Assembly: GCF_963924675.1 (NCBI RefSeq)
Contig: NC_089238.1
Location: 46,828,879-46,892,878 of the forward strand
Source of the DNA: Phocoena phocoena
Taxonomy: Eukaryota; Chordata; Mammalia; Artiodactyla; Phocoenidae
Direction of reading: 5' to 3'
Length of the DNA: 64,000 nucleotides
Part shown: positions 10,277-20,899 of the stretch, piece by piece
Numbering within the stretch: position 1 is the stretch's first letter
Layout: each line of letters opens with the position of its first letter
Notes under the pieces: model-generated
Databases searched by the model: none
The model's input: the letters and a program-made list of their open reading frames with translations, nothing else
What the model was told of the DNA's origin: nothing
Made by a program: the position numbers and the translations under genes

Positions 10277-11205
10277 CTAAAGTATTCTTTATCTTGATTA
10301 CTGAGTTTTTTTGGCACACCCTTAACTTTTGCCTGCAGAATGGCTGCCTCAGTTGCCTCACTCTAGTCTCATCTTCTGGGGAGGATCCTGAGGGACGAAC
10401 AGAGAATCCTACTGCCATTATAGGAGGGGAAATAGGGACCTAAAGAAGTGAAGCCTGGTAGTCATGCTGGATGGAAGGGAAGAGCAAGTGCGCTCAATCC
10501 AGTTTTGTTTATAACAGGGGAGAACTGCACACAACTTTAACTGCCCAGCAATTGGGGATCTCACCTGAACTCATGATTTGTAATAAAAGGATCCTGGTAC
10601 TGAGGTTGCCCCATTCAACTGGCCTTGGTCTCTCTCAGCAAAAGGTATTTTCAGGGTCACCCCTGTTTATGCTCTTCTGGGGTTGGGCCTCTATGCTGGG
10701 CCAGCGCTGTGGGGGAAAGCCTAGCTCAGGTGCCCTAGGGGCCACCCCAACTACAGACACGTCCAAGGCCAGGAGAGTTGTTCCTTCCTTCTCTCCTTCC
10801 CAAGAATTTCCTGGCTCACCCTCAGGGAGTAGGCAAGAGTTTGGCTGAGTATATGGGTCGGCTGTGGAAATGCTGTCCAACAGGCCTGGAGGGAGGCCTT
10901 AGGTCACTAATTTTGCTTTTCTCAAGCAGTGAATACGCAGTCACTCTCACTCCACTTCCACACCTACTCTGTTCTAAATACCTTGCATGTGCAAAAGCAT
11001 TCAAACACTCCTGGGTGTCCTCAGGTACTTCCTGATGACAATATCTGTAGGCCACCCGCATTTGGATTTTTCACCATAGCCTTAAACTCGTATTGTCTGA
11101 AGTTAAGCAAGTAATTTAGTCATCTATTCAGAATTGTAACATTTCTTACCGTAGTAATTCCACTTCTAGATATTTGACCTTTCAGATTACTGTATAAAGA
11201 TGTGT

Positions 11206-11700
11206 AGGGAGGAAAAATAATTTTCCTTCTACCCTTCTAGGTTCCTGGCTGAGACACTCCCTGAAATAAAAGATTAATAGGAGAACAACAAACTTAATTT
11301 CATATGTAAGGGGACCCCAAAGGTATGAGACCCAAAGAAGTGACCAGGGCAGGCAGCTTTTATACCTTTTGGACAAAGAAACAATAAATTTGTAAAGAAT
11401 TGACAAGACAAAGGAGTTTGGGCTTGGAGTAGTATATTAGTAAAGAAGTAACAAGATTTTTTTTTATACAGACATCTCAGCTCTGAACTCCCTATCTCTA
11501 GTGATAAGAATGCCCTCTACCCTTCCGGTACATGGGAGGTACCTTTCACATGGAAGACTTATTTCCTGCTTTTAGGGGGGACAAAGCAGGGTCAGAGTGT
11601 CCTTCTTGTACCAGCTGTTTCTTAAGTAAATTTAATTCAAAATAATCAATAAGCCAAAATGGCATATTTTGGAGTGGCCTGCCCTGAACCCCATCAGATG
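11206..11700. mobile_element. Probable solo LTR-like insertion inside an L1
   Basis: A block of about 495 bases interrupts the L1 fragment. It has recognisable LTR-type phrases (AGGCAGCTTTTATACC, CTTTCACATGGAAGA, GTGGCCTGCCCTGAACCCC). Short similar flanks AGATGTGT / AGATGTATG may be a target duplication. Family not assigned. Confidence 0.45.
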
Positions 11701-11721
11701 TATGCATAATAATATTAATTG

Positions 11722-11840
11722 CGGGGACACCCCTGGCAGTCCAGTGGTTAAGACTCTGCCCTTCTGCAGGGGGTGCAGTTTCGATCTCTGGTTAGGGAAC
11801 TAAGATCCCACATGCCGCGCGGTGTGGCCAAAAAATAATT
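11722..11840 (+). mobile_element. CHR-type SINE, short form
   Basis: GGACACCCCTGGCAGTCCAG head, box B GGTTTCGATCTC-like, ending GTGTGGCCAAAAAATAATTAATT. The first bases of the head are diverged (ACACCCCTGG instead of ACTTCCCTGG). Confidence 0.85.
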
Positions 11841-12059
11841 AATTAATTGTGACATTGCTTATAGGCTAGAAACAACCCAAATATTCATCACTAAGGAGGA
11901 CTGATTAAATAAATGATGGTGTATTCAGTGGAATACTATGTAACCGTTAGAAAGAATGAGGTAGATCTATGCGTACCGATAGGGAACAATCTCGTATGAT
12001 ATTGTAAGTGGAAAACAAGAAGAACAGTGTGTATGGTATGCTAATAACTGCTATTTTAA

Positions 12060-12620
12060 GTTCTTTAACTTTTAAAGTGTTTTAAATGCAAACAAAAGAG
12101 TATGTATACGTTCTAAAGCAAAAATAGTATAATTAATTCACTGAATTTCCCTCCCAACCCAAGAGCTAGGACATTACAAAAATTGCACCTACTCCTACAC
12201 TCCAAAACTTCCATCTCTCTGCCTCCTCCCAAGAGGTAATCACTGTCCTGACTTTTGTTAATGTCCATGAATCATTTTGTTAATGTCCATGAAAATTTTT
12301 TTAATATTTTTATCACATCTATATGTATGCTTATACAATATATTGTTTAGATTACCTTGTTTCTGAATTTTATGAAAATCACATGACACTGTATTTTGAT
12401 TTATGTAGCCTTTCATGTTTTACTCAATATTGCTTTAGGGTTCATCCATGTTCTTGAGGGTCACTGTAGGTCATCAATTTTCACTGCAGTGTCATATTCC
12501 ACAATACAAATTTATTTACCCATTTTCCTTTACTTGCAGATACGAATTTGAGGGGGTTTTTTCTATTATAAGCATTCTTGTACATATGGGTACTTCAACT
12601 ATACTTCAATAAAAATGTTC
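12060..12620 (-). mobile_element. Old L1 3' part, minus orientation
   Basis: TCCTGACTTTTGTTAATG..., TTCATCCATGTTC, CATATTCCAC and AAGCATTCTTGTACATATGGG follow the reverse-complement pattern of old L1 3' regions. A 20-base motif (TTTTGTTAATGTCCATGAA) occurs twice in tandem near 12253-12291 and again near 14301-14321. No coding frame. Confidence 0.6.
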
Positions 12621-12662
12621 TATTTCAAATAATAAAACTCAGAATACTCAGAATGTATTTTT

Positions 12663-12957
12663 TTAAATTAATTAATTAATTAATTTATGGCTGCGTTGGG
12701 TCTTTGTTGCTGTGCATGGGCTTTCTCTAGTTGTGGCGAGCGAGGGCTACTCTTCGTTGTGGAGCACGGGCTCTAGACGCGCGGGCTTCAGTAGTTGTGG
12801 CACTTGGGCTCAGCAGTTGTGGCTCACGGGCTCTAGAGTGCGGGCTCAGTAGTTGTGGTGTACGGGCTTAGTTGCTCCACAGCATGTGGGATCTTCCTGG
12901 ACCAGGGATCAAACCTGTGTCCCCTGCATTGGCAGGCGGATTCTTAACCACTGCACC
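12663..12957 (-). mobile_element. CHR-type SINE, long form, head-truncated
   Basis: Left (AATT)n tail, GGCTGCGTTGGGTCTTTG..., ending CCACTGCACCACT. The last 13 bases of the usual head (AGGGAAGTCC...) are missing. Short TSD TGTATTTTTT at 12653-12662 and 12958-12967. Confidence 0.88.
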
Positions 12958-12984
12958 ACTGTATTTTTTAAAAAAAGAAATGAA

Positions 12985-13750
12985 AGGTATAAAGAGCAGA
13001 GATGAAGGCTTAAAAATCTCTCTATTTGCAGATAACATGATTGTTTACATAGAAAACATCAACTAATTTGCAAAGCAACCAGGACTAATAAGTGAATTTA
13101 GCAAGTTCACAGGATCCAAGGTCAAAATACAAAATCAATTATGTGTTAACTACTATCAGCAAACAATTGAAAAATAAAAATGTTAAATTCCATTTATAAT
13201 AATGTCAAAAAGCATGAATCATGTGAACGAATTGAAAACTACAAAACCCTGCTGAGAGAAATGAAAGAGCATCTAAATAAATGGAGTTCATGGATATAAT
13301 AAGTTCCAAGTTCATGGATTGGAAGGCTCAATATTAAGATCTCAAATCCTCCAATTGATCTAAAGATTCAATCCAATCCCAATCATAATCACACTAGGTT
13401 TTTTTAAAGAAATTGATAAACAATTATATAATTGAAATTTGCTAAGAGAGTAGTACTTAAATGTTCTCACCAAAAAAAGAAAAAGAAAAAGAAAGAAAGA
13501 CAAGAAAAAAATTGACTAACTGCTTCAAAATTTACATGGAAATGTAAAGGACCTAGAATATCCAAAGCAATATTGAGAAAGAACAAAGTTGCAGACTTAC
13601 ACTTCCTAACTTCAAGACTTAAAACTTCATATTTGAAAGAGTGTAGTGCTCTCATAAGAACCGACAAATAGATCGATGGAACAAAACAGAGTCCAGAAAT
13701 AGACACAAACAGATAACGCCATTTTGTTATTTTACTGAGATACAAAATTT
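12985..13750 (+). mobile_element. Decayed L1 ORF2 reverse-transcriptase fragment
   Basis: In one frame the translation reads SLFADNMIVYIENIN near 13012-13066. This is the reverse-transcriptase FADD box with the second Asp changed to Asn, followed by the typical L1 segment that copies nonsense-laden ORF2. Stops and frameshifts are frequent, so it cannot be functional. The end joins a Tigger element at 13766. Confidence 0.8.
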
Positions 13751-13765
13751 GACCTTTTTAATGTA

Positions 13766-14095
13766 TAGTTGTCCCTTGGTATCCACAGGGGATTTGGTCC
13801 AGGACCACCACCCTCTCCCCACAGATACCAAAATCCAAGGATGCTCAAGTCTTTTATATAAAATGGTGTAGTATTTGCATATAACCTATGTACATCCTCC
13901 TGTATACTTTAACTCGGCTCTAGAGTACTTATAATAACTAGTACAATGTAAATGCTACGTAAATAGCTGCTGATGCATAGCAAATTCAAGTTTTGCTTTT
14001 TGGAACTTTCTGGAATTTTTTTCCCCAAATATTTTCGATCTGCAGTTGGTTGAATCCACAGATGTGGAACTCATAGATATGGAGAGACAACTATA
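13766..14095. mobile_element. Tigger/MER2-type DNA transposon, internally deleted
   Basis: Inverted termini TAGTTGTCCCTTGGTATCC at the left and GATATGGAGAGACAACTA at the right, flanked by TA. The interior has the MER2-like phrases GGGGATTTGGTCCAGGACC, GATGCTCAAGTC and TGAATCCACAGATGTGGAAC. No transposase frame remains. Confidence 0.8.
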
Positions 14096-14800
14096 CAGTT
14101 CTATGAGTTTTGAGCAACTTCTATACTGTTATAAAGATCAGGTTTGTCTCTCCTTTGGTCAATACCACATTGTCTTTGTTATTATAATAGCCTTATATTA
14201 AATCTTGATATCTGGTAAGTCTACTGCTCACTCCCTGTTCTCCTTTAGTGTGTCTTGGCTTGTATTAGGATTTTTCCTTTTTCATATAAACTTTAGAATC
14301 ATTTTGTTAATGTCCATGAACAAGCCTATTTGGATTATGAAAGGAATTGCATTGAATCTATAGATTAAGTTGGAAAGGATTAATATGTTTGCAATACTGA
14401 GTCTTCCTATTTATTTGTTTTTTTTTTTTTTTTTTTTTTTTTTTTGCGGTACGCGGGCCTCTCACAGCTGTGGCCTCTCCCGTTGGGGAGCGCAGGCTCC
14501 GGACGCGCAGGCTCAGTGGCCATGGCTCACGGGCCCAGCCGCTCCGCGGCATGTGGGATCTTCCCAGACGGGGGAACGAACCTGCGTTCCCTGCATCGGC
14601 AGGCGGACTCTCAACCACTGCGCCACCAGGGAAGCCCTGAGTCTTCCTATTTACGAACTTGAGCTATATCTCTACTTATTCCAGTCATATGTAATATAGT
14701 TCCATGAAGTTTAAAATTTTCTGCATACAGGACTTGCATATATATGTTAAATTAATTTATAAGTATACCTTATAGGGTTTTGTTTTGTTTTTGCTATTGT
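14096..14800 (-). mobile_element. Old L1 ORF2 fragment, minus orientation, split by a SINE
   Basis: GGAATTGCATTGAATCTATAGATTAAGTTGG followed by AATACTGAGTCTTCCTATT is the reverse complement of a well-conserved L1 ORF2 stretch. A SINE interrupts it at 14414-14636. Frames are broken. Confidence 0.75.
14414..14636 (-). mobile_element. CHR-type SINE, cetacean 200-bp form
   Basis: T-run of about 26, GCGGTACGCGGGCC, ending CACCAGGGAAGCCC. TSD CTGAGTCTTCCTATTTA at 14397-14413 and from 14637, inserted into L1 sequence. Confidence 0.92.
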
Positions 14801-14809
14801 CAACGGCTT

Positions 14810-15298
14810 CTTTTTTAAAAAAGCGTTTTTCGTTGAAGTATGACATCCATAGAGAAAAGTACACAAAATCATAAGGGTACAGTTCAATGAATTTTCACAA
14901 AATGAACACACACTTACCAGAAGATAGGACACTAGCAGTTCCACAGAAATCTCCCTCATGCCCTTTTCGCATCACTACTTCCTTTCTTCCCCAAAGAAAA
15001 TCACCATATTGGTTTCAAAAACTGTACATCAGTTTTGTCTGCTTTTGATCCTTATATTAATGGAATCATATAGGGTGTGCTCTTTTGTAGCTACCTTCTT
15101 TCACTCAAATTATGTTCCTGAGATTCACCCATGTTTTGAGGTGTAGTAATCATTTGTACATTCTTGTGGCTGTATAGTATTTCACTATATGAAAAAGCCA
15201 CACTAATTTATTCTTTCTATCATTGATACCTATTTGAGTTGCTTCCAGCTTGGGGCAATTAAGAATAAAGTTGCTATGAACACTCTTGTACATGTCTT
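14810..15298 (-). mobile_element. Old L1 3' region, minus orientation
   Basis: TTTCGTTGAAGTATGACATCC, GTACAGTTCAATGAATTTTCAC, GGAATCATATAG and TTGCTTCCAGCTTGGGGC follow the reverse complement of an old L1 3' region. It is cut by the younger L1 that begins with a T-run at 15299. Confidence 0.65.
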
Positions 15299-16545
15299 TT
15301 TTTTTTTTTAGTATAATTGACCTACAACAATATGTTAGTTCCAAGCGTACAACATAGTGATTCAATAATTCTATATATTACAGGATGATCACAAGTCTAC
15401 TTACCATCTGTCACCAAAGTTATTCCAATATTCTTGACTATATTCCTCATGCTGTACACTTCATCCCTGTGACTCATTTATTTTGTAGCTGAAAATATGT
15501 ACCTCTTAATCTCCCTCACCTATTCCACTCATCCTCCTTCTCTCCCTCAGGCAACCACCTGTTTGTTCTCTGTATCTATAAGCCTGTTTCTGGTTTTTTT
15601 GTTTGTGTTTGTTCATTTGTTTTGTTTTTTAGAGTCCACATATAAGTGAATTCATATGATGTTTGTCTTTCTCTGTCTGACATTTCATTTGGCATAATAC
15701 CTTCTAGGTCCATCCGTGTTGTCACAAATGGCAAGATTTCATTCTTTTTATGATTGAGTAATATTCCACTGTATATATACACCACATCTTCTTTATCTGT
15801 TCATCTATTGATGGGCACTTAGTTTGTTTCTAAACCTTGGCTATTGTAAATAACGTAAACAATGCTGCAATGAACATAAGGATGCATATATCTTTTTGAA
15901 TTAGTGTTTTTGTTTTCTTTGGAAAAATCCCCAGAAGTGGAATTGGTGGATCACATGGTTGTTCTATTTTTAATTTTTTGAGGAACCCCATACTATTTTC
16001 CATAGTGGCTGCACCAATTTACATTCCCACCAACAGTGCACAAAGGTTCCCTTTTCTCCACATCCTTATCAACACTTGTTGTCTTTTTTAATAATAGCCA
16101 TTCAAAGAGGTGTGTGTGGGGGTATCTCGTTGTGGTTTTGATTTGCATCTCCCTGATGGTTTGTGATGTTAAGCATCTTTTCCTGTGCCTGTTGGCCAAC
16201 TGTATTATCTTCTTTGGAAAAATGTTTATTTTAAAATCAGATTGTTTATTTAGTTGATGTTGAGTTGTATGAGTTCTTTGTATATTTTGGCTATTTAAAT
16301 CCTTACCAGATATATTGTTTGCAGATGTCTTTTCCCATTCAGTAGGCAGCCTTTTCATTTTGTTGATAGTTTTCTTTGCTCTGCAAAGGCTTTTTAGTTT
16401 GATGTGGTCCCATTTACTGAATTTTGCTTTTGTTTCCCTTGCCTGAGGACACAGATCCCCAAAAAAATATTGCTAAGACCCATGTCAAAGAGTGTACTGC
16501 CTATGCTTTCTTCTAGGAATTCTATGGTTTCAGGTCTTAAAAGCT
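15299..16545 (-). mobile_element. 5'-truncated L1, minus orientation (ORF2 C-terminus and 3' UTR)
   Basis: It starts with a T-run (the L1 poly(A) tail) at 15299. The 3' UTR follows (AGTATAATTGACCTACAACA), then ORF2 C-terminal coding sequence on the minus strand. Frames at 15576-15785 (LLNHKKNEILPFVTTRMDLE) and 15993-16358 ([13 protein letters not shown]) are the two halves, separated by stops. The first 4 kb or more of a full L1 is absent, so it is a dead copy. Confidence 0.85.
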
Positions 16546-16880
16546 TTTTCTTAAGTCAGTAGCCCCTTCTAGATTGCCTTATTTCTGTCCACGATACTAC
16601 AGCTCACCTAGCCCTGACATGCAAAATTTTAGAATCACCCAAGACCTATACCGCAAGCTTCTCCTTTAAAATGCATCTTCTGTACCTTGTATTTTCTTTT
16701 CATCGTAGAAAGGATAGAATTAAAAGTGACCCAAGAGAAGGAATATGGTTCAATTTCATCATTTGATAGATGAGGAAGATTAGACCTGAGACCATAGAAC
16801 TAGTGAGGAATACAGCTGGGAGCCTAGTTTAACTTCAAATTTAATGCTAATTTTTCTATTGCCACTAGACGTGAGCAACT

Positions 16881-17470
16881 CAAGGGCAGGGGCCACTTTG
16901 CCTCCATCATTGCTGTTTTGCTCCTCACAGAGGTTCAGACACATAGTAGGTGCTTAATAAATGTGTTGAAATTGAACTCCACTCTCTAATTCAGATGCTC
17001 CCCTGATGCTTAGACTAGTGCAATAGCCTAACAGTTTCTTTTCCTTCAAGTTCCGCTTCTTCCGATTCATCTTCAACACCACAGAAGAAGTGCAAATTAA
17101 CTAAGTACACGTCATTACCCTGCTCAGAAACTGTCGGATGTTCCCTCTTGCAAAAATGATGCGATCCAAATTCAAGCTGGGATGCGAGCCCTAATCATTC
17201 CTCAGGCTCACCTCACCCTCCTTCAAACGGAAAGATCCTCTATCTCTCTGCCTGGCAGGCCTGACCCCTAGATTCAAGGACCACCTCTCCAAAGAATCTC
17301 CTCTGATTCCTTTACTGTCTGTCCCACTCATATTGCCCTTGCCATACAGTGTCCTGTACTATTACCCTCACTCCCTAACTAGACTGGAAGTGCTCGAGGG
17401 CAGGGAATGATTCCCATGTTAGTTTGAATCTCCAGCACTTAGCACACAGTAGAAAACCAATAAATATTTA
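16881..17470 (+). mobile_element. L2 LINE 3' ends, ancient (two tails)
   Basis: 16880-16975 ends in CATAGTAGGTGCTTAATAAATGTGTTGAA. 17040-17470 ends in AGCACTTAGCACACAGTAGAAAACCAATAAATATTTA, preceded by AGACTGGAAGTGCTCGAGGGCAGGGA. Both are typical L2 3' tails in plus orientation. Confidence 0.7.
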
Positions 17471-17543
17471 CTTATAATTATGCCAGTAAGTATAAATACA
17501 AATTCGTCACAAGCAAGCATGCACACATTTCAAGCGCTCTTTT

Positions 17544-17820
17544 TTAAAAATTAATTAATTATTTTATTTTTGGCTGCGTTGGGTCTTTGTTGTGGTGTGT
17601 GGGCTTCTCATTGCGGTGGCTTCTCTTGTTGCGGAGCACGGGCTCTAGGCACGCAGGCTTCAGTAGTTGTGGCTCGTGGGACCTAGAGCGCAGGCTCAGT
17701 AGTTGTGCCACACGGGCTTAGTTGCTCCACGGCATGCAGGATCTTCCCAGACCAGGTATCGAACCCGTATCCCCTGCATTGGCAGGTGGATTCTTAATCA
17801 CTGCGCCACCAGGGAAGTCC
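17544..17820 (-). mobile_element. CHR-type SINE, long form, at left edge of duplicated segment (copy 1)
   Basis: Tail TTAATTAATTATTTTATTTTTGGCTGCG to head CACCAGGGAAGTCC. TSD TTCAAGCRCTCTTTT at 17529-17543 and 17821-17835, one mismatch. The duplication shared with 24539-25820 begins exactly at the right-hand TSD. Confidence 0.9.
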
Positions 17821-17821
17821 T

Positions 17822-18873
17822 TCAAGCACTCTTTTGAACACTAAGCATTTTGCTTATACTAGGAAAATCTGAAGGTAATATCTTTTTCTTCCACGTCATT
17901 GACTACGTACCTCATTCATTGTGGGACAAACCCTAGGTTTTTTGTTTATTTATTTTTGGTGGGCTTTCTGTTTATTAGCTGGTTGGCTAGCTGGTTGGTT
18001 GGTTTGCTAGAAGACAGCATAGTGTCTATTGAAGCATTGGGTTTGGGGGGTTTATTTTTTCCGTTTTATTGAGATATAATTGACATACAGCTCTACGGGA
18101 GTTTAAGAGGTGTCTGAGGATCTCAATTCTATGTGGAATCTAAAACAAAACAAAACAAAAATCACAGAAAATAGATAGTAGATCATATTTGTGCTTACCA
18201 GTGGTGAAGCACTGGTTTTTCAGTCAGAAGCCCTGAATCTACTGGAGGTCCTAACATTGACCCTGGTGACTTTAGCCAGCTTCTTATGCTAGTGAACACC
18301 GGATTCTTTTTCCTTTTTAAAAAAATTCTCACACAGATGAGAGCCATTCGTCCTGACTGCGTAGTCTTGCAACTGCAAGATGAAATTTCCCCTTCGTCTG
18401 GTAAGGTATCTCCACCTTAGAGATGATGACAGTCCAGAACAGGAATGGCCAGGCGAGTAATAGCAGGTGCTCCAAAGACTAGCCTGATTCTTGTGCAGCC
18501 GCAGGAGACACCATAGGCAGGACTGAGGCTTGCCATGGTTTTTCCCAAAGCGTGACTGTGACAGAACTGTTGGTGTCCCGTCCAGATGCCCTCACTGGGG
18601 CATGCACCTGTCCTCCAGCTCCAGGGTGTTGGCTGCTAACTGCTCACCCCTACACCCTCCTCCTGCCCTTGGCTGGCCACCACGGCTTTGTCTGGAGATG
18701 CCTGGAAGGTTCTGCACCATCCTTGGAGGGAAGCCTGTGGCCAGTGACTAGTCTATGTGGGAGTACAACAGCCCTGCTCCCTTGCCTCTGGCTGTGTGTG
18801 GAAGGACAACCTCAGTGATACATGTCACATCCGAGAGCTCCCCTGGGATCAGGCTGAAGCTACACTTAATCCA
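17822..18873 (+). repeat. Direct segmental duplication, copy 1
   Basis: About 1.05 kb matches 24539-25820 in the same orientation, starting TCAAGCACTCTT and ending ACACTTAATCCA. By eye, the first 250 bases or so carry about 17 differences and the last 750 or so only about 7. It contains an old L1 3' end (18050-18200, minus) and an 88-codon frame (18552-18818), also present in copy 2. I recognise no gene in it. Copy 1 lacks the SINE that copy 2 carries. Confidence 0.9.
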
Positions 18874-19148
18874 CACTCATGTCTTTCCTTGGCTCACCCC
18901 CTGCCCTATCCTGCTTCCCTCTCCGCCTTACATGTTTCTTTGGAACCCCTTCTCTCAGTAAATCTCTTGCACAACAACCACCCTTTCAGATCCTGCTTCT
19001 GGAAAACCCATCTAATAATAATGTCCTGCCCACACAAGTCTTATAAAAAGATCTGTAAGAAATAAGTTTCATGGTCAAATAAGTGGGAGCAGCTCTGCCA
19101 ATTCTGTTCCCCTCCTAAAGGACCAAAATGCATATTAAAGGTTCTGAG

Positions 19149-19367
19149 GGGCTTCCCTGGTGGCTCAGTGGCTGAGAGTCTGCCTGCCGATGCAGGGGAC
19201 ACGGGTTCGTGCCCCGGTCCCGGAAGATCCCACATGCCGCGGAGCGGCTGGGCCCGTGAGCCATGGCCGCTGAGCCTGCGTGTCTGGAGCCTGTGCTCCG
19301 CAATGGGAGAGGCCGCAACAGTGAGAGGCCCGCGTACCGCAAAAAATAAATAAATAAATAAAATAAA
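19149..19367 (+). mobile_element. CHR-type SINE, cetacean 200-bp form
   Basis: GGGGCTTCCCTGGTGGCTCAG head, GCCCGCGTACCGC then (AAAT)n tail. TSD AAAGGTTCTGAG at 19137-19148 and from about 19369. Confidence 0.92.
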
Positions 19368-20414
19368 TAAAGGTTCTGAGACACCTTGCCATAAAGAAAC
19401 CTGCTTAATCCTGTTAGCACTTGCTTTAGCACACCTAAGCCAGTCAGGTTCAGAATAAGTAGGTTGGGGGTGGGAAAGGGATATCGGGAAGAATCACTGA
19501 TGGAGAATATTCTAAGACTAAGTCTATTCTGAGGCTGGCTTTGGGGTATGGATTCAGTTTGGTTGGAGATTAGAGAGAGGATTTGTTCTGTGTAACTGTG
19601 GGGAAGTTCCCAGACCAGTAGTCACCCAAGTCCAAGCTTGGACACAAATGACAAGGCTAGAACCAGCTCAAACCCCAGGGTCTGGGTGTGGAAGCATCAT
19701 CCCTCTTGCCCTTCTTGCTAGACTGCTGACCCCTAGTCACAGCTCCTCTGTTGCTCGCTCTAAACAAGGACCACGTGGGATGACCACCTCTCTCCTGCTT
19801 TCACTGCCAACTGGGAAGAGTATTGTTTGACTACAGAAAACGTTTGGCTTTTTTCCTAACTGAAGATGTTCCAAAGTCAAACTCCGTCTAGGAGAGCAGT
19901 TTGCCATAGTCCATCTTCTTTTTTCTTTCTCTAAGAGGGTGTGAGGAAAATTATTCTCTATTAACAACGTGGGTTGGCAGGTCCACAGTGATGGGGAAAA
20001 CATGATATCAACATGAACTTGGCAGAGCTGGAAGATCAGAGTGTGAGAAAAGGAGCAGGGCAGGGGCAATATGGAACCAGTCTCCTCTTTGACTTTCCCT
20101 ATCCCTGCCTCAGGGTGACGCTGAAAAGTCCTGGAGCCAGCACCCGATCCGTGAGGGTCTTCATAATCCTCATTCTAGGGGGCTTGGTGTCTGCTCCTTT
20201 CCTGCCACTTCCATCTGATTGGAGGAAGTGTGCTGCCTGGAGAGTGTTGGGTCCAACTGGATGAGTGGTGACCCCAAGGCCCTACTTTTGGGGAGCTCAA
20301 GGCTTTCCAGAGCATCTGAGGGAGGCAGCTGGCTTTCCCACCCAACCTCTAAAGCTACCTTGAAACTTCTAACCATTGAACCTCCAAACTGCAAATAAGA
20401 AGCCAAGGCACACT

Positions 20415-20554
20415 CGGTACTTCCCTGGCGATCCAGTGGTTAGGACTCTGTGTTCCCAATGCAGGGAGCGTGGGTTCAATCCCCAATCAGGGAACTAAGA
20501 TCCCACATGCAGCGAGGCCAAAAAAAAAAAAAAATAATTAATTAAAAAAAAAAA
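20415..20554 (+). mobile_element. CHR-type SINE, short form
   Basis: GTACTTCCCTGGCGATCCAG head to GCAGCGAGGCC plus A-rich tail. TSD AAGCCAAGGCRCACT at 20400-20414 and 20555-20569, one mismatch. Confidence 0.9.
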
Positions 20555-20899
20555 AAGCCAAGGCGCACTGAAAAGAGGAGTTTGAAATGCCCGATTATTT
20601 GATTATACAATGCCACTTAAGATGATAATATCACATATGAAACCTGCTTGAACAAGCCAGTTTAAACTTAACCAATAGTTGAATTGTTTCCAGACATGAA
20701 AAAGCCACAGAAGCCAGCAGTTTAGATGTAGGTCTAGAAAGAAATAAAATAAAAACAAACTTGATCAGAATACCAGCCTGTGGTGACTGGTGTACTAGCA
20801 CAATGAATTTGAGTCATCCTGAGTTTTATAGATATTATGTGATTAATTGCTTAGGGAAGTCCTTGCAAAAGCCTGAGACCAAGAAGCTGGGAGCATGGG

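Larger units (their letters stand above)
11110..12060 (+). mobile_element. Old L1 ORF2 3' fragment, split by later insertions
   Basis: 11120-11205 (ACCGTAGTAATTCCACTTCTAGATATTTGACC) and 11841-12060 (AACAACCCAAATATTCATCA...GGAATACTATGTAACC) are successive pieces of the L1 ORF2 C-terminal coding region in plus orientation. An LTR-like insert (11206-11700) and a SINE (11722-11840) separate them. No frame is open. Confidence 0.65.
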